Shown here: positions 10,554-21,350 of the stretch, one piece after another | Position numbering within the stretch: the first letter of the stretch is position 1 | Layout: every line of letters begins with the position of its first letter | Assembly: GCA_965240325.2 (NCBI GenBank) | Contig: OZ251222.1 | Coordinates: 124,001 to 188,000 of the forward strand | Reading direction: 5' to 3' | Source of the DNA: Rebecca billardiae RCC1528 | Taxonomy: Eukaryota; Haptophyta | DNA length: 64,000 bases | The notes under the pieces: model-generated | The model's input: only the letters and a program-made list of their open reading frames with translations | What the model was told of the DNA's origin: nothing | Databases searched by the model: none | Position numbers and translations under genes: made by a program

Positions 10554-10716
10554 CGTGCCGGGGACGCGTACAACAATTGACAATTGTACCGGAGGTACTC
10601 CGTACTCAGTACCGGTCCGGGACGGGCTTGGTCCGGGGCGTCACCTCGCCAGGCGATGGCGGCGGCATAATATGATGATGTCGTGCGCATCACCATGCCT
10701 TCCCTGCGAAAGAAAC

Positions 10717-11268
10717 ATGGACGTGGTCGTGTACGGCTCTCTCATGTGGGCAGCTGTCCTTCGCGAGATGCTCGGTCGCCTGCCGCGGGCAGAAGCTGCC
10801 GTCATTCCGCACGGCTTCGAAAGGCGCCGGGTGCCTGATCATGCCTTCCCTGCGCTCACTAAGTCCAAGACGCAAAGCTCCCCGGTGCACTGCCTCGTCT
10901 TGCCCGACCTGACCGTGCAGGAGAAGGCCATATTTGACTTGTTCGAGGGTTCGCTGTACACCAAGCAGGAGGTGGAAGCTCTCATCCTCGCCGACGTACA
11001 GGAGCCTTACGAGTGGGCTGTCAGGACACCACCACCAGCACAGCTAGAGCAGCTGGGAGCAGGCGATGCCGTCCGTGCGCGTGCCCTCGCATACGTGTGG
11101 GCGGACCAGTTTGCGCTCGCGGACGAGCTGTGGAGCCCAGAGCACGACTTCACACCCCATCTGCCGAGCTATCTGAACTTGTGCCGCGAATTCGCAAGCG
11201 AACCGCAAGTTGTGCAGCTCAGGCGGGCATCATCCCAGCCACATGCCCACGGGCACGGCGAGAATTGA
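10717..11268 (+). CDS. AIG2-like gamma-glutamylcyclotransferase family protein
   Basis: A 183-residue protein opening with MDVVVYGSLM, the YGSL substrate-binding motif of the gamma-glutamylcyclotransferase/AIG2 fold. It continues with the family pattern GF-R-R (about 35-39), PALT, then LTVQEKAIFDLFEG-YTKQEVEA, where the Glu of the FEG element is the usual acid/base position. Family members cleave gamma-glutamyl peptides or gamma-glutamylamines to 5-oxoproline. The exact substrate is unknown. The ATG at 10717 puts the YGSL motif at residue 6, as is normal. In-frame sequence upstream to 10456 has no family similarity and overlaps the divergent MED27 gene. Confidence 0.75.
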   Translation: MDVVVYGSLMWAAVLREMLGRLPRAEAAVIPHGFERRRVPDHAFPALTKSKTQSSPVHCLVLPDLTVQEKAIFDLFEGSLYTKQEVEALILADVQEPYEWAVRTPPPAQLEQLGAGDAVRARALAYVWADQFALADELWSPEHDFTPHLPSYLNLCREFASEPQVVQLRRASSQPHAHGHGEN

Positions 11269-13316
11269 ATTTGAGACGAATCATGTCTGGCTGTCTGCAT
11301 GCTCTTCTACTTAATAATATATATATATCGAGCTAGGCTCTCAGAGCTTGTTCAGGATCCTAGGCTCTGCGGTGCTGATCCTGACGACTCGTCCGGCCCC
11401 GGGGCCCGCATCACAAATAATCAGCAGCACATCATACATCAGTATCATCGATCATCAGTAGTATCGCAGATCGCTGCATGTGCCGGCATCGGAGTGTCGC
11501 GCGGAATAACTCGCTCACTCGCCGAAACTCGCGCGCCGCTCCGGCGGCAGGAGACGGAGAGGACCGCCATTGAGTCCGATGAGTGCCATCGTCATCAACT
11601 TCAGTCAGTGAATGTGATGCTGACTTAGTAACAGTATACTGCTGAGTATTGAGTGTCGCCGTAGTCTCAGACGAGTCAGGTATTTATAGATATTTCATAG
11701 TCTTTGCGTTCAATTCCAGGCCGCCGACACACGCCCACGGTGTAAGTAAGTGTAAGTAAGCCGTGATTTGACCTCACTTAATATTGCCAACCTGCTGCCG
11801 CTGGTAGCTAACTACGAAATGTAGTTGATCAGTGAGCCTTATAAGTGACAGTGTCATCTGGTGCACTGAGTCAGGACTGACTGATGCACAGACCTGAGAC
11901 AGTGCTCAGTCCGGTCATCCGCCGGCACGGACCGCCGGCTATCTAGATTATCTAGCTAGCTATCATGCCGTACCCCGCAGCCTGGTCTGTGACACTCTGT
12001 GCCTGGGCCGTACTATAGTTAATTAATGCGGTTCCTGCCGCCGCGGGCCCGCGGGTCCGGGCCGGCCCGGGACGTGCGCCGCAGCCGAGCCGCGGGCTGG
12101 GCGCCAGGCGAGCGCCAGCGCGCAGTGGTCCGGCGGGCCGCGCCGGCGGCGGCGTTCAGTGATTATTGAATTCTGACCGAGTAAGTACTTAGTACTCTGA
12201 GTAAGCTACTTAGTAGCTGCTAGTTTTAGTTCTTCGTTTTAGGCGGCGCCGCGCCAGCGCAATTTAAATTAATAATTTCGCTCGAATTATTATACCGGGG
12301 CCGGCGCGCAGCACTTCGCGCGGGTGGCCACCGCGCCCGAGGCGGAGGCTCTGACGCATGGCTCCGGCTTCCATCCCCCCCCCAGTCCGGTCACTGGAGC
12401 GTTACATCTTGACACTGCAATCGGCGGGATGGCGCCGCCTCTGATGATCTACAATAGCTCCTAGCCCACCCCAGGCGGTCCCTTGGACGATATTAATTAC
12501 GGCCAGATGGATATCATCAGGCTCAGCCATGCACCTTCAATACTCAATAGGTTCGGACTCTATTTTCTATAAGTAAATACCCAGTCCGGGTATCATTTTC
12601 GCATATGTATACATGTGTCCGGAACGCTCCGCCTGGACTATATGCGCTGAAATATGAGTAAGGGACGGGTATAACTGTTACATAGTAAAAATAGAACGTC
12701 TGAACCTATTAATAATATTATTATAGTACAGTGTAGTTGGGAGGTGCGGTCTGACGATGCGACATTATTTCTCGTTGAAGTCATCAATCTAAATCGGGAT
12801 TCGGCCTCGGGGGTCAGAAGGGACTCTGCTGCATGGACCATGGGAGTCACTGAGAGTGATGGCCCGCTGATGCCATGCCATGGAACTCCGCTTGGTTGAC
12901 TTCGGCTCACGGGGCCAAGACGTAACGGAGCTGGGCAGGGGGTGGACCGGAGCCGGAGCCACATAGTACTAGCGCCAAAGTCGTCATACCGCCGCCCCCC
13001 GCCCTGACCGGCCTGACCCCGCCCGCCCCCCGGGCTCAAACTCGTCGCCGGCGGCCGGCGGTCGGCGGGCCACTCGGGCCCGGCCGCGGCCCGGCCGGCG
13101 GCGGCGCCGCCGCCGGGCGGCGCCCGACCGCCGGCTCCGCGCTCGCCCTGGTCCGGGCACACCCGAGGTGAACCGGCATCGGCCGTCATGAGGTACTAGC
13201 AGGTAGGGCGTCGGCTGTGCCCGTCGATTGCAGACCCGCTTTCCTCACCCTGTGCCGCTGCCGATGTCCGGAATGGCGCCAACGCTGCAGGGTCCAGAGA
13301 TCGGAGTGGTGTGTCG
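11269..13316. other. Gene-poor spacer, mixed AT tracts and GC islands
   Basis: An (AT)n-like run at ~11313-11330, many TAGTA/GACTC words to 12000, extreme GC islands (12040-12170 and ~13000-13170), and AT-rich stretches around 12230-12300 and 12540-12740. A 183-codon frame at 12638-13189 (minus) is composition-driven and has no recognisable domain. No supported gene. Confidence 0.5.
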
Positions 13317-14060
13317 TCATCTCCGCTGTTTGCCCAGCGCCGACGAGCCCGGCAGCCCCTCGAGGGCTAACGCATCGAGCACACTGGACAGATTCTGAGC
13401 GCCCTCACTCTCCGTGCGAGAGTACCGCGCCTGCGCGTGCTTGCCCCTCCGGCTGCTCTCGGCCAGGCCATCCACACCACCCAGGCCCTCGGCGTTGTCT
13501 GCAGCGCCGGGGGGTGGCAGCACATGCAGCGATCGCCGCAGCCATGGGCTGAGCCCGTCAGCGTTGCCTGCAGAGAAGCGATGGAGCTCGGGGTCCACGG
13601 CGAACGCGTCCACAAATTGCACCTGCGCCGCCGTCGGGGCCACCGACAGCTCGCTGCGCACGCGCGAGAAGCGCGAGAATTCCTTGCGCGCGGCCGCTGG
13701 TGCCCACCGCTGCACCTTGCGCAAGCACATCACGACGATTCCGGTCGTCGCGAAGCCGTCGAGACAGTGGATGTATGCGGGAAGGCTCTCTTCCAGCATC
13801 ACAATCCTCAGCACATCGTACACCGCCTCGGCACTCAGCCCGACCGGCTGCGAGCGCTCGGTCGGCACGTAGTGGTGCCGAATCTCCTCATGCTCGCAAA
13901 AGTCGCGCAGGTCGGTGCTCGGCTGCTCGGGCAGAAGCGAGACAATCGTGCGCAGACGGAGTCGCCGCAGGAAGCGGAAGTTTACGAGCGTCGGGTACGC
14001 CCCGCGGTGCACGCCCTCCTCCACCGTCGCGAAGCGCAGCGGAGGTGCGACCGCGATCAT
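13317..14060 (-). CDS. PFA-DSP (Siw14/Oca-type) phosphatase homologue with atypical catalytic loop
   Basis: A 247-residue protein with the plant-and-fungi atypical dual-specificity phosphatase fold over residues ~5-140: PPLRFATVEEGVHRGAYPT, the strand RTIVSLLPE (37-45), HHYVPTE and AYIHCLDGFATTG (95-107). The catalytic Cys of the CX5R loop is present (Cys99), but the Arg position is Thr105. This resembles the variant loop I recall in the Oca4/Oca6 branch of yeast Siw14 relatives rather than active inositol-pyrophosphate phosphatases. The C-terminal ~100 residues are Ser/Ala-rich and unrecognised. Weak or absent catalysis is an inference. The start is 54 bp from the repeat at 14114-14341. Confidence 0.7.
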   Translation of the reverse strand: MIAVAPPLRFATVEEGVHRGAYPTLVNFRFLRRLRLRTIVSLLPEQPSTDLRDFCEHEEIRHHYVPTERSQPVGLSAEAVYDVLRIVMLEESLPAYIHCLDGFATTGIVVMCLRKVQRWAPAAARKEFSRFSRVRSELSVAPTAAQVQFVDAFAVDPELHRFSAGNADGLSPWLRRSLHVLPPPGAADNAEGLGGVDGLAESSRRGKHAQARYSRTESEGAQNLSSVLDALALEGLPGSSALGKQRR

Positions 14061-14113
14061 GATGGCGTCGATCTACTCCAATTACGGGATTTTACGCGAC
14101 CAGAATTCAGAAT

Positions 14114-14341
14114 TCCTACAGTTTACTATGATTTAACGTGCACACTTGGTTAAGGCGTGATTAACGCCATCCAACACTGCACAAAGACACCGCCACAAAA
14201 CAGACCGGCGCAGGCAGGTGAGGGGCGCGTTGCCGCACCTCATCGAGGCGGCCATTGCAGCAAGCGGCCGCCCCGCGCTCGGAGGCACGCGCTCGAGAGC
14301 GCGTTCTGACACCACACGGGGAGGGTGCTGCACCTGGATGT
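14114..14341. repeat. 228-bp dispersed repeat, copy 1
   Basis: Near-identical to 34390-34617. Both begin with ACAGTTTACTATG and end in GGTGCTGCACCTGGA. This copy lies immediately upstream of the PFA-DSP gene. Beyond the 3' end the flanks of the two copies are unrelated, so this is a repeat boundary. Confidence 0.9.
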
Positions 14342-14593
14342 TGCATCCCAGCCACCTCGAGAGTGCAGCCACGCCAAACACCTGCCTGCGCTGTGAGCGA
14401 CGCCGCGTCGACTGATCGAGCCCCAGCCGAAGGGAAGAACTGGAAGATGAAGGGTGGGCAGGTCCACATGCCCGGCGTAAACTGCGCGCTGCTCGCCCGC
14501 GAAGGCAAGCAGCGCACCCCCGCCGCCTTCGCAAGCAGCGGGGGCGGGGGGAAAGCGGCCCCTCTCGGCTGCCGCCAGCCCCTGTCTGCCCAC

Positions 14594-15367
14594 CTACCCC
14601 GGTTGTGGCACAGAGCCTTCGCCTGCCCCGAACACAAACACCTTGTGAACAGGGCCAGGCGCGGCCCCACGCCCCATCGGGACGAGTGGGCCCGCGAAGA
14701 GCGCGCCCACGACCGCGTCGGTCGTCGCCGACGCCGCGCCCTCATGCCCAGACGCCGCAGCCGGGGCGCCATCACCCAGAGGGTGATGGCAGCCCCCGGC
14801 CTCTTGGCGGTCCGAAGACATGCGGGACGGCCGCGACGACGGGTCCGACGATGCCGAAGGCGCAAGCTCGCGGAAGGGGCCAGAGTTGGGAAGCTGCGGC
14901 GTCGGGCCCGCACGCGCCTTGTCAGCACGATTGACCCGTCGCGTACCCGCAGCCGGCCTCAGCGAGCCGTCCGCGCGGTGCTTCTTCTTCCAACTCTTGG
15001 ACCTCTTCGCAGCACCAGGCACACCAGAGACTGGCGTGGCTGCCCCCCCCTTGCGAGGCGGGACCGGCCCGCGGGCCGGTGCGCTGGGGGCGGGGCCGCG
15101 GCTCCTGTTCGGACGCCCAGCCCCGCCCTGTGGGGTCGCCGCACCGTCCACGTCCCCAGGGGAGTTGCCCGACACGAACACCTTGAAGCGCAGGTCACCG
15201 TTGCCAGTGACCCACACATCCACGGTGAAGCTGCGGGCCGGGTCGATGCAGGCGCACACGTCGCGGACGAGTCGCGCCGTCTCGTCCACCACCGCGCGCA
15301 CCCGCGTCGACCCCTCCCCCGCCGGCCCGCGCATCGCCTGGTCAGCGGCGGGGCGGCCACACTCCAT
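14594..15367 (-). CDS. Unknown basic protein
   Basis: Not recognised. 257 residues from the ATG at 15367. Residues ~18-66 look folded: an amphipathic helix (RVRAVVDETARLVRDVC), then alternating strands (FTVDVWVTG, DLRFKVFVSG). From ~70 the chain is Pro/Gly/Ala/Ser-rich, with a strongly basic cluster KRSKSWKKKHR near 120 that could be a nuclear localisation signal. The 3' side approaches the 228-bp repeat. It is divergent from the ubiquitin-like gene, with starts 184 bp apart. In-frame sequence upstream of the ATG looks non-coding. Confidence 0.5.
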   Translation of the reverse strand: MECGRPAADQAMRGPAGEGSTRVRAVVDETARLVRDVCACIDPARSFTVDVWVTGNGDLRFKVFVSGNSPGDVDGAATPQGGAGRPNRSRGPAPSAPARGPVPPRKGGAATPVSGVPGAAKRSKSWKKKHRADGSLRPAAGTRRVNRADKARAGPTPQLPNSGPFRELAPSASSDPSSRPSRMSSDRQEAGGCHHPLGDGAPAAASGHEGAASATTDAVVGALFAGPLVPMGRGAAPGPVHKVFVFGAGEGSVPQPG

Positions 15368-15551
15368 TGCGGAGGTGGTCACGTAGAAAACGGTAGTACA
15401 GTTTACTAAGAATAAGAGACGCACACAGCTCAGGCAGGCGAGATTACTAAGAAATAGAGGGGGAAATCGCCGTCGGCCCCGCGTTCGTCGGCAAGACATC
15501 GCGGGACGGGCAGGCCCCCCCCTCCGGGTGGCGGCCGCCCGCTGGCGCGAC

Positions 15552-16732
15552 ATGAGGCTGACCGTGCGCACGCTCACAAACCGATCGATCGACATCGAAG
15601 CCGAGCCCGACTGGACCGTAGGTAGCATCCTACAGCGCGCGTCGGATGTCGAGCACTGCTCGTGGCGCCCTGGGGAGTACCACAAGGTGTGCTGAAGCGC
15701 GTGGCACGTGCCCACGCGCAGGCGACACCGCGCATCACTGTGCCAGGCATGGCCGTCGGTGCCGTGCCGTGAGACCGTGTGGTTCTCGACGGGGTGCTTG
15801 CTCCTGCTTGCCACCTGACGGAACCGACCCGCGCGTCGCTGCCCATTGTGCGCGCGCAGGATGTGGTCCTCGTCCACAGGCGAACATTCCGCCGATTCTG
15901 CGATGTTGAGCAAACGCTGAGTCAGTGCAACATAGGCGACGGCGACGTGCTCGAACTGACGATCCGCTTTGCTGCGCAGCCAGCCGCGACGAAGCTCCTC
16001 GAGCCCGTCGGCTTTTACGAGGTGCTGCCGCGCCCTGCATCGGCAGGCGTGCCCCGCCGCACCGAGATTGCCGTTCACCTCGTGAATGTCACCGTGGAGA
16101 ACCGACGATGCATCGTCCTGAGGCCCGCCGAGGGCGACGTGGAGGAGGCGGCGGTGCCATGCATGCAGATCTGGCAGCCGCCGAACGTGCTCAAGCTCGT
16201 ACCGAGCGTCGCGCTGCGCGCGGACACGCTCTACTCCGTGACGCTCGACCTCAACCTGGACGTGCCGGGCGTGCACGTCAACCACGGCACGTACGACCTC
16301 TCGTGCGTGGCCGACGGCGTGGACACCGTCCGGCCGTATGTCTTCGTGTGGCACTTCCAGACGGGTGCCGTCGAGGGCGACGAGGCGGTCGACCGGCCGG
16401 CCGCCGCCTCGCTGCAGCAGCCCGCTGAGCCCGGGGCGCCCATGCTTGAGGTCGTGCAGGGGCTGCTCTCTCGGCCGCTCGACGGCTTCTCAAAGAAGCA
16501 GCTCGTGATGCTGCAGGCCAACCTGAGCGGCATGCTCGATCGGGTCGGTGACGCAATCACCAACATCGACCAGAAGATCGACACGATCAACCGCAGGCTG
16601 CAGGAGAAATCTCGCCGCCTCAATAATGGCGACCGCCCGGGCGGCGACGACGCGGATCGGCGTCATCACAGCGATGCTGCTGGCAGCGCAGCGATAATCG
16701 AGCACGCGCTCAAAAAGATCAGGCACAGCTGA
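15552..16732 (+). CDS. Ubiquitin-like-domain protein with C-terminal coiled coil (two exons)
   Basis: Exon 1 is 15552-15686 and exon 2 is 15860-16732. The 173-nt phase-0 intron has an AAG/GTGTGC donor and a GCGCGCAG acceptor. The spliced protein is 335 residues. Residues 1-75 form a beta-grasp pattern: MRLTVRTL, TVGSILQRASDVE, VVLVHRRTF, then VEQTLSQCNIGDGDVLELTI, which parallels the end of ubiquitin (RTLSDYNIQKESTLHLVL). No terminal Gly-Gly follows, so it is not a conjugated modifier. A central ~150 residues look like beta-rich unknown sequence. Residues ~230-300 (MLQANLSGMLDRVGDAI onward) form a coiled coil, and the C-terminus is charged. The intron splits the ubiquitin-like fold, so exon 2 alone would hide it. 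Confidence 0.65.
15687..15859 (+). other. Predicted intron in ubiquitin-like gene
   Basis: 173 nt, GT-AG, phase 0, with an in-frame TGA two codons after the donor. Removing it joins strands of one beta-grasp domain in the expected order. Confidence 0.7.
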
Positions 16733-17038
16733 CAGAGTGACAGTCCGGGCTGATCGTCACTGTGCTGGAGCGCGTCCAGGACTGCGTGGCATGTACCACC
16801 GTAGCCGAGCGATCGAGTCGTAGTCCCATCACATCGACTTTAAGCAGTGAGTTTAACTGAGTAACTGAGCAGACGGCCGCCGGCGGCGGGCCCGTGCCCG
16901 GCGGAGTAGACCGCAGGCCCCGCGCCCCGGTGACTTAGTGAGTGATTACGACTCGTGAGTGCGTGACGAAGCCGGAAGCGGGTCTTGAGCAGACTGTAGA
17001 GTGTAGTCTGCGCAGTCTGGCCCGCGTCGCTATTCGCT

Positions 17039-17103
<65 letters not shown>

Positions 17104-18336
17104 ATTTCTCTCTCTATATATGTGGCGTTATAGGGAACCTATAACTGAGTGTCTATGAGCGACGCCAAGAATCCGGCTCGCACGGCATTGCTGCGTTGTC
17201 CTGTGCGCACCGCCGCGCGCAGGAGTCCTACTGGTGCGCTGCCAATCTGGCCCACAGCGGCGCACCTGGTCCTGCAGGACTCGGTTGGTTACCGCTCACA
17301 TCGGATCGATCAGGCTTCGCTCTCGGGGGCGCCATGGGGCTGCTCACGACGAAGGCGCCGAGCTGGGCAAGGGAATCGCCTGCATCGAGCACTGCCGGGT
17401 GCACTCTCCACTGCAGGAGGTGCACCGCAGTCGCCGCAGCCCCTCTGCTCGGTAAGGTCGCTGGCTGTCTGTGTGGCCCGGCTCCCCGCCTGATCGCTCG
17501 GCGGCGCGACGACATCATCTACTGTCTTCGCCGCGTCGCCCCTCATGCAATATGGTCTCTTGCTCTCGCCGCTGTCGCGTCAACCCGCACGCTTCATCGT
17601 TTCACGTTTGCCCGCCCGCCCACCCTCGGCCTCTGGCGGATATGGAAGCACTGCAGTGTCAGCGAGCCATCAGCCTTAATCGACCTTGCTCAGTGACTGA
17701 CGACTCGCGGGCGCCCTCTCGACCTCGGGCAGCAGCTCAACCGCCACGCCGCTGCCAGCGCCCGCTGTCGTTCGTTGCTCAAATCCCAACATAGCTAACC
17801 TGATCGTTCCATGATTGATCATTGTGGTCTGTCTACTCCACGACGCCGCGCGCCGCGACCATCCAGCTCCAGAGTCCATTCGTACCCGACGCCTTGTACG
17901 AGCCGGGCATGGCGGAGTGGCTCACATATATATATATATTCTATAGCTACCGTTACTCTGAATGAAGTAAATCGAACTAACTAGGCCGCAGCGGTACGGT
18001 CAGTCACTCTCAGTGACAGTGAGTGCCCGCCGGCGGTAGCGCGCATTGTAATATTCTGATAAACGTCGCATCGAGTAGTATCATCTAATAGTTATAGTAC
18101 GCCGTAGAGTCTAGTCACTCTAGAGAGCTCTTTACGACGGTTATATAGTCATAGTGCTACTGCGCTAGCAGTTTTTGACGCGGCCAGTTTTCAAGACGGT
18201 CCGCGGGGCCGACCGCCCGCCGCGCAATCGTCAGTCTGATGGATATATATATAGCTACAGGATCGACCGTAGACCGGGCGGCGGCCGGCGCCGGCCGAGT
18301 GACAGCCTCGAGTCCTCGAGAGGCTCGGCCTCGGGC
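16733..18336. other. Gene-poor spacer with (CT)n tract
   Basis: GC-rich patch 16870-16930, microsatellite at 17042-17120, then 17149-17800 with overlapping unsupported frames (the largest, 17196-17696 plus, has no recognisable domain), and an AT/TATA-rich stretch around 17920-18140. No supported gene. Confidence 0.5.
17042..17120. repeat. (CT)n microsatellite
   Basis: About 79 bp of CT repeats with a few interruptions (GA near 17076, ATTT near 17102), ending in a TATATA run. Confidence 0.95.
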
Positions 18337-19779
18337 TCAGTCGCCGGCCGGCGGCGCGAGGAACACCTTGCCCTGCTGCGCGAGGTGGGCGAGCGCGGCT
18401 GCGAGTGCCGGGCACTCGTTGAGCATCAAGTCGGCGGGCATGACGGGGTTCTCGCGGCAGATCAGGCTCGCCGCGCGCACGACGGCCTCGCCCGCATCCC
18501 CCGACAGGTCGTGCGCATGCCCATCCACGAAGAGCATGGCCCCACCACCAGCCGGCTGGGCGCCCGCTGGGGCGGCATCGAGGGCGCTGCCGCGCGCGAA
18601 CGCGAACGTGACGCCCTCGGCGCGCCACAGCGCGAGGCCGCGGGATGCCTCGCGCGCGCCGTCCGCGTCTGCGCGCCTCGCCGCGTCCGCCAGCAGCGCC
18701 GGGCTGTCCACGCCCTCGTGGTCGCCCTCAAACTCCAGGGGGAGGCGCCATCTCTCCGTGAGCTGCTCGCCGAGCCACGCGCGCACGAGCCGTGGGTCGT
18801 CGAGCACGGTGCTCAGCTTGGCGCGCATCATCTCGGTGAGCGCCTCGAACGCCTCCGCCGAGATCTCCCCGCCCTCCTCCGACGCCGCGCCGCCGGGCAG
18901 CAGCGCCTCGGAGAAGAAGTCGTCCTCTGCGCACCGCGCGCCCGCCAGCTCGCCGAGCGCTCTGAGCAGGTTGGCGCGCTTGGGCGCGCGGTAGCCGATG
19001 GAGTAGGTCATGCACTGGTCGTCGAGGGAGACGCCGCGGTGGGGGATGCGCGGCGGGAGGTAGAGGCAGTCGCCCGCCTCGAGCACCCAGCTCCTGTCCG
19101 GCGCGAACTCGCGGAGGACGCGCACGGCGAGGCCGTCCACCAGCTCCTCCGCGTCGGCCGGGCGCAGGCGCTCCTCGATGCACCAGCGGCGGCGGCCCGA
19201 GCCCTGCAGGAGGAAGACGTCGTAGTTGTCCGTGTGCGCGCCGATCCCGCCGTCGGGTGCGGCGTACGAGACCATCACGTCGTCCGTGCGCCAGTCGGGC
19301 ACGAGCGCGAACCGGCGCTGCAGGAGCGCGGCCACCTGCGGGTGCACAATGTTCACTTCATTTACTAACAGCGTCCAGCGCTCCTCGGGCAGCATGGCGA
19401 AGTCCTTGTCGTCGAAGGGGCCGTGCAAGAGCGCCCACGGCGTGTCGCCGATGCCTCGCTCACAGATGATCCGCGCCTCCACCCCCTCCTCGCACGCGAT
19501 GCCGGCGAGCTCGTCCGGCGTCAGGATGTCCGCCTCTGACGGCTCGAGCATGCCGCGGATCAGCAGCGGGCGCCGGCCCCAGAAGTCACGCATGAACTCA
19601 GCGCGGCGCGCGCGGGGGAAGCCCTGCCACTCGCCCGCCGGCGCGTGCGTGACGCCCGCGACGCACGCCACGAGGAGGAGCATGGGACCGGCGACGCGTG
19701 CGGGCCGTCGTCGGGCGGGTACGCCGCGTGGCCGTGCAAAGCCGGCAGCGGCACAGCCGGCTGGTCCCGGAGGCTTCAT
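18337..19779 (-). CDS. RoxA/YcfD-type JmjC (cupin_4) protein hydroxylase
   Basis: A 480-residue 2-oxoglutarate/Fe(II) oxygenase of the ribosomal-oxygenase type. Bacterial YcfD/RoxA hydroxylates an Arg of ribosomal protein L16. Visible features are the entry FWGRRPLLIRG (67-76), ISP-like NEVNIVHP, then MVSYAAPDGGIGAHTDNYDVF with the iron ligands His182 and Asp184, LLQGSGRRRW (190-199), GDCLYLPPRIPHRGVS with His247, and the helical/wing C-terminal half typical of RoxA proteins. The N-terminal ~48 residues contain a hydrophobic core after basic residues and could be an import leader. A role on organellar L16 is an inference from the family. Confidence 0.85.
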   Translation of the reverse strand: MKPPGPAGCAAAGFARPRGVPARRRPARVAGPMLLLVACVAGVTHAPAGEWQGFPRARRAEFMRDFWGRRPLLIRGMLEPSEADILTPDELAGIACEEGVEARIICERGIGDTPWALLHGPFDDKDFAMLPEERWTLLVNEVNIVHPQVAALLQRRFALVPDWRTDDVMVSYAAPDGGIGAHTDNYDVFLLQGSGRRRWCIEERLRPADAEELVDGLAVRVLREFAPDRSWVLEAGDCLYLPPRIPHRGVSLDDQCMTYSIGYRAPKRANLLRALGELAGARCAEDDFFSEALLPGGAASEEGGEISAEAFEALTEMMRAKLSTVLDDPRLVRAWLGEQLTERWRLPLEFEGDHEGVDSPALLADAARRADADGAREASRGLALWRAEGVTFAFARGSALDAAPAGAQPAGGGAMLFVDGHAHDLSGDAGEAVVRAASLICRENPVMPADLMLNECPALAAALAHLAQQGKVFLAPPAGD

Positions 19780-19814
19780 CCGGTTGCCACATTAAGCCTT
19801 GACCACCTGCCACA

Positions 19815-21350
19815 TTAAGGTGGCACGGCAGGAAACCGCCGGACTGCGACGTAACAGCCATGGCTGCCGCGTGCGCACGCCGATTGGGGGCTCGTGCGCG
19901 CCGAGCGCGTACAGCACGGTCCGGAGCGCATGCCGGGTGGTCAAAGCACGTGCGCCGGCCTCCTGGCCCGCCCCCTGATGAGCTCGTCGCGTCTCTCCTC
20001 ACGCTCCAGCCGTGGACCAGCGTGCACACGTGCGGGTCGGCTGGCGAGCTGCAGACGCGGTGGATGCGCTGCATGGTTTGTGCGCCACTGGCCGCCCAGA
20101 TGGTCAGAGCGTACGGGGGTGGGCGTGCACACGTGCGTCCAGTCGTTTGAACCGCGCGCCGAGGCTGTTTTGGAGGTGTGCACCTACTCGCGGATGTCGG
20201 CGGCACTCCGTGGGCAGCCCGTGGGGCCACAGAAGCCACGGCGGGCAGCATTCGGGCGAGATGTACACGGCCCCATGGCGGCAGGGAGCGCTCTGTGCGT
20301 ACGCTACGGGTCCCGCCGAGGTCAGTGATACGGGCTTCGCCTGTGTCCGTGGCTAGAACAGGCTGCTCGGGGGCCCACGGATCACCGCCCATGGTGCTGG
20401 TGGCCCCGGCGCCCCAGAGTAGGCTATACGCGGCATGCCAAAACTAGAAATCTGACATAGAACTTCAACCGGGACCCTAGCTACTCTCGAGCCCTTCCCA
20501 TAAGCTGTGTTCAGCCAGCTCGGCATGCGAATCGTATTGCACGTTTTGAAATTAACACGAAAATGGTCCAAAATCGGCGATTTTGGACCATTTTCGTGTT
20601 AATTTCAAAACGTGCAATACGATTCGCATGCCGACCTGGCTGAACACAGCTCATGGGAAGGGCTCGAGAGTAGCTAGGGTCCCGGTTGAAGTTCTATGTC
20701 AGATTTCTAGTTTTGGCATGCCGCGTATAGCCTACAGCCTACTCCGGGGCGCTGGGGCCACCAGCACCATGCACGGTGATCCGCGGACCCCCGAGCAGGG
20801 TGATCAGGCCACATACCCAGGCGAAGCCCGTATCAATGACCTCGGCGGGACCCGTAGCGTACGCACAGAGCGCTCCCTGCCGTCATGGGGCCATGTACAT
20901 CTCGCCCGAATGCACTGCCCGCCGTGGCTTCTGTGGCCCCACGGGCTGCCCACGGAGTGCCGCCGACATCCGCGAGTAGGTGCTCACCTCCAAATCACCC
21001 TCGGCGCGCGGTTCAAACGACTGGACGCACGTGTGCACGTCCGCCCCCGTACGCCCTGACCATCTGGGCGGCCAGTGGCGCACATACCATGCAGCGCATC
21101 CACCGCGTCTGCAGCTCGCCAGCCGACCGGCACGTGTGCACGCTGGTCCACGGCTGGAGCGTGAGGAGAGACGCGACGAGCTCATCAGGGGGCGAGCCAG
21201 GAGGCCGAAGCCTGTGCTTCGACCACCCGGCATGCGCTCCGGACCGTGCCGTACGCGGTCGGCGCGCACGAGCCTCGAATCGGCGCGCGCAAGCGGCACC
21301 CATGGCTGTTACGTCGCAGTCCGGCGGTTTCCTGCCGTGCCACCTTAAGG
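19815..21350. repeat. Large imperfect palindrome (inverted repeat, arms ~770 bp)
   Basis: Left arm 19815-20577 and right arm 20578-21350 are reverse complements along their whole length with scattered substitutions and small indels. The centre has no spacer (CCAAAATCG/CGATTTTGG). Both arm ends carry a CCTTAA boundary next to CCACATTAAG motifs. Both arms keep a 96-codon frame (19860-20150 plus; mirrored on the minus strand ending at 21013), with shared PPDELVASLLTLQPW and AGELQTRWMRC blocks. Not recognised. Confidence 0.9.

Noticed and set aside
12638-13189. 183-codon minus-strand frame
   Set aside because: Half is a GC island and half AT-rich; no conserved pattern.
14109-15405. A transposon bounded by the two TACAGTTTACTA words
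   Set aside because: The same word occurs a third time upstream of another gene, and the enclosed gene has no transposase features. A promoter motif is at least as likely.
18175-19368. 397-codon open frame on the plus strand
   Set aside because: Antisense to the RoxA-like gene, whose metal-binding motifs are intact.
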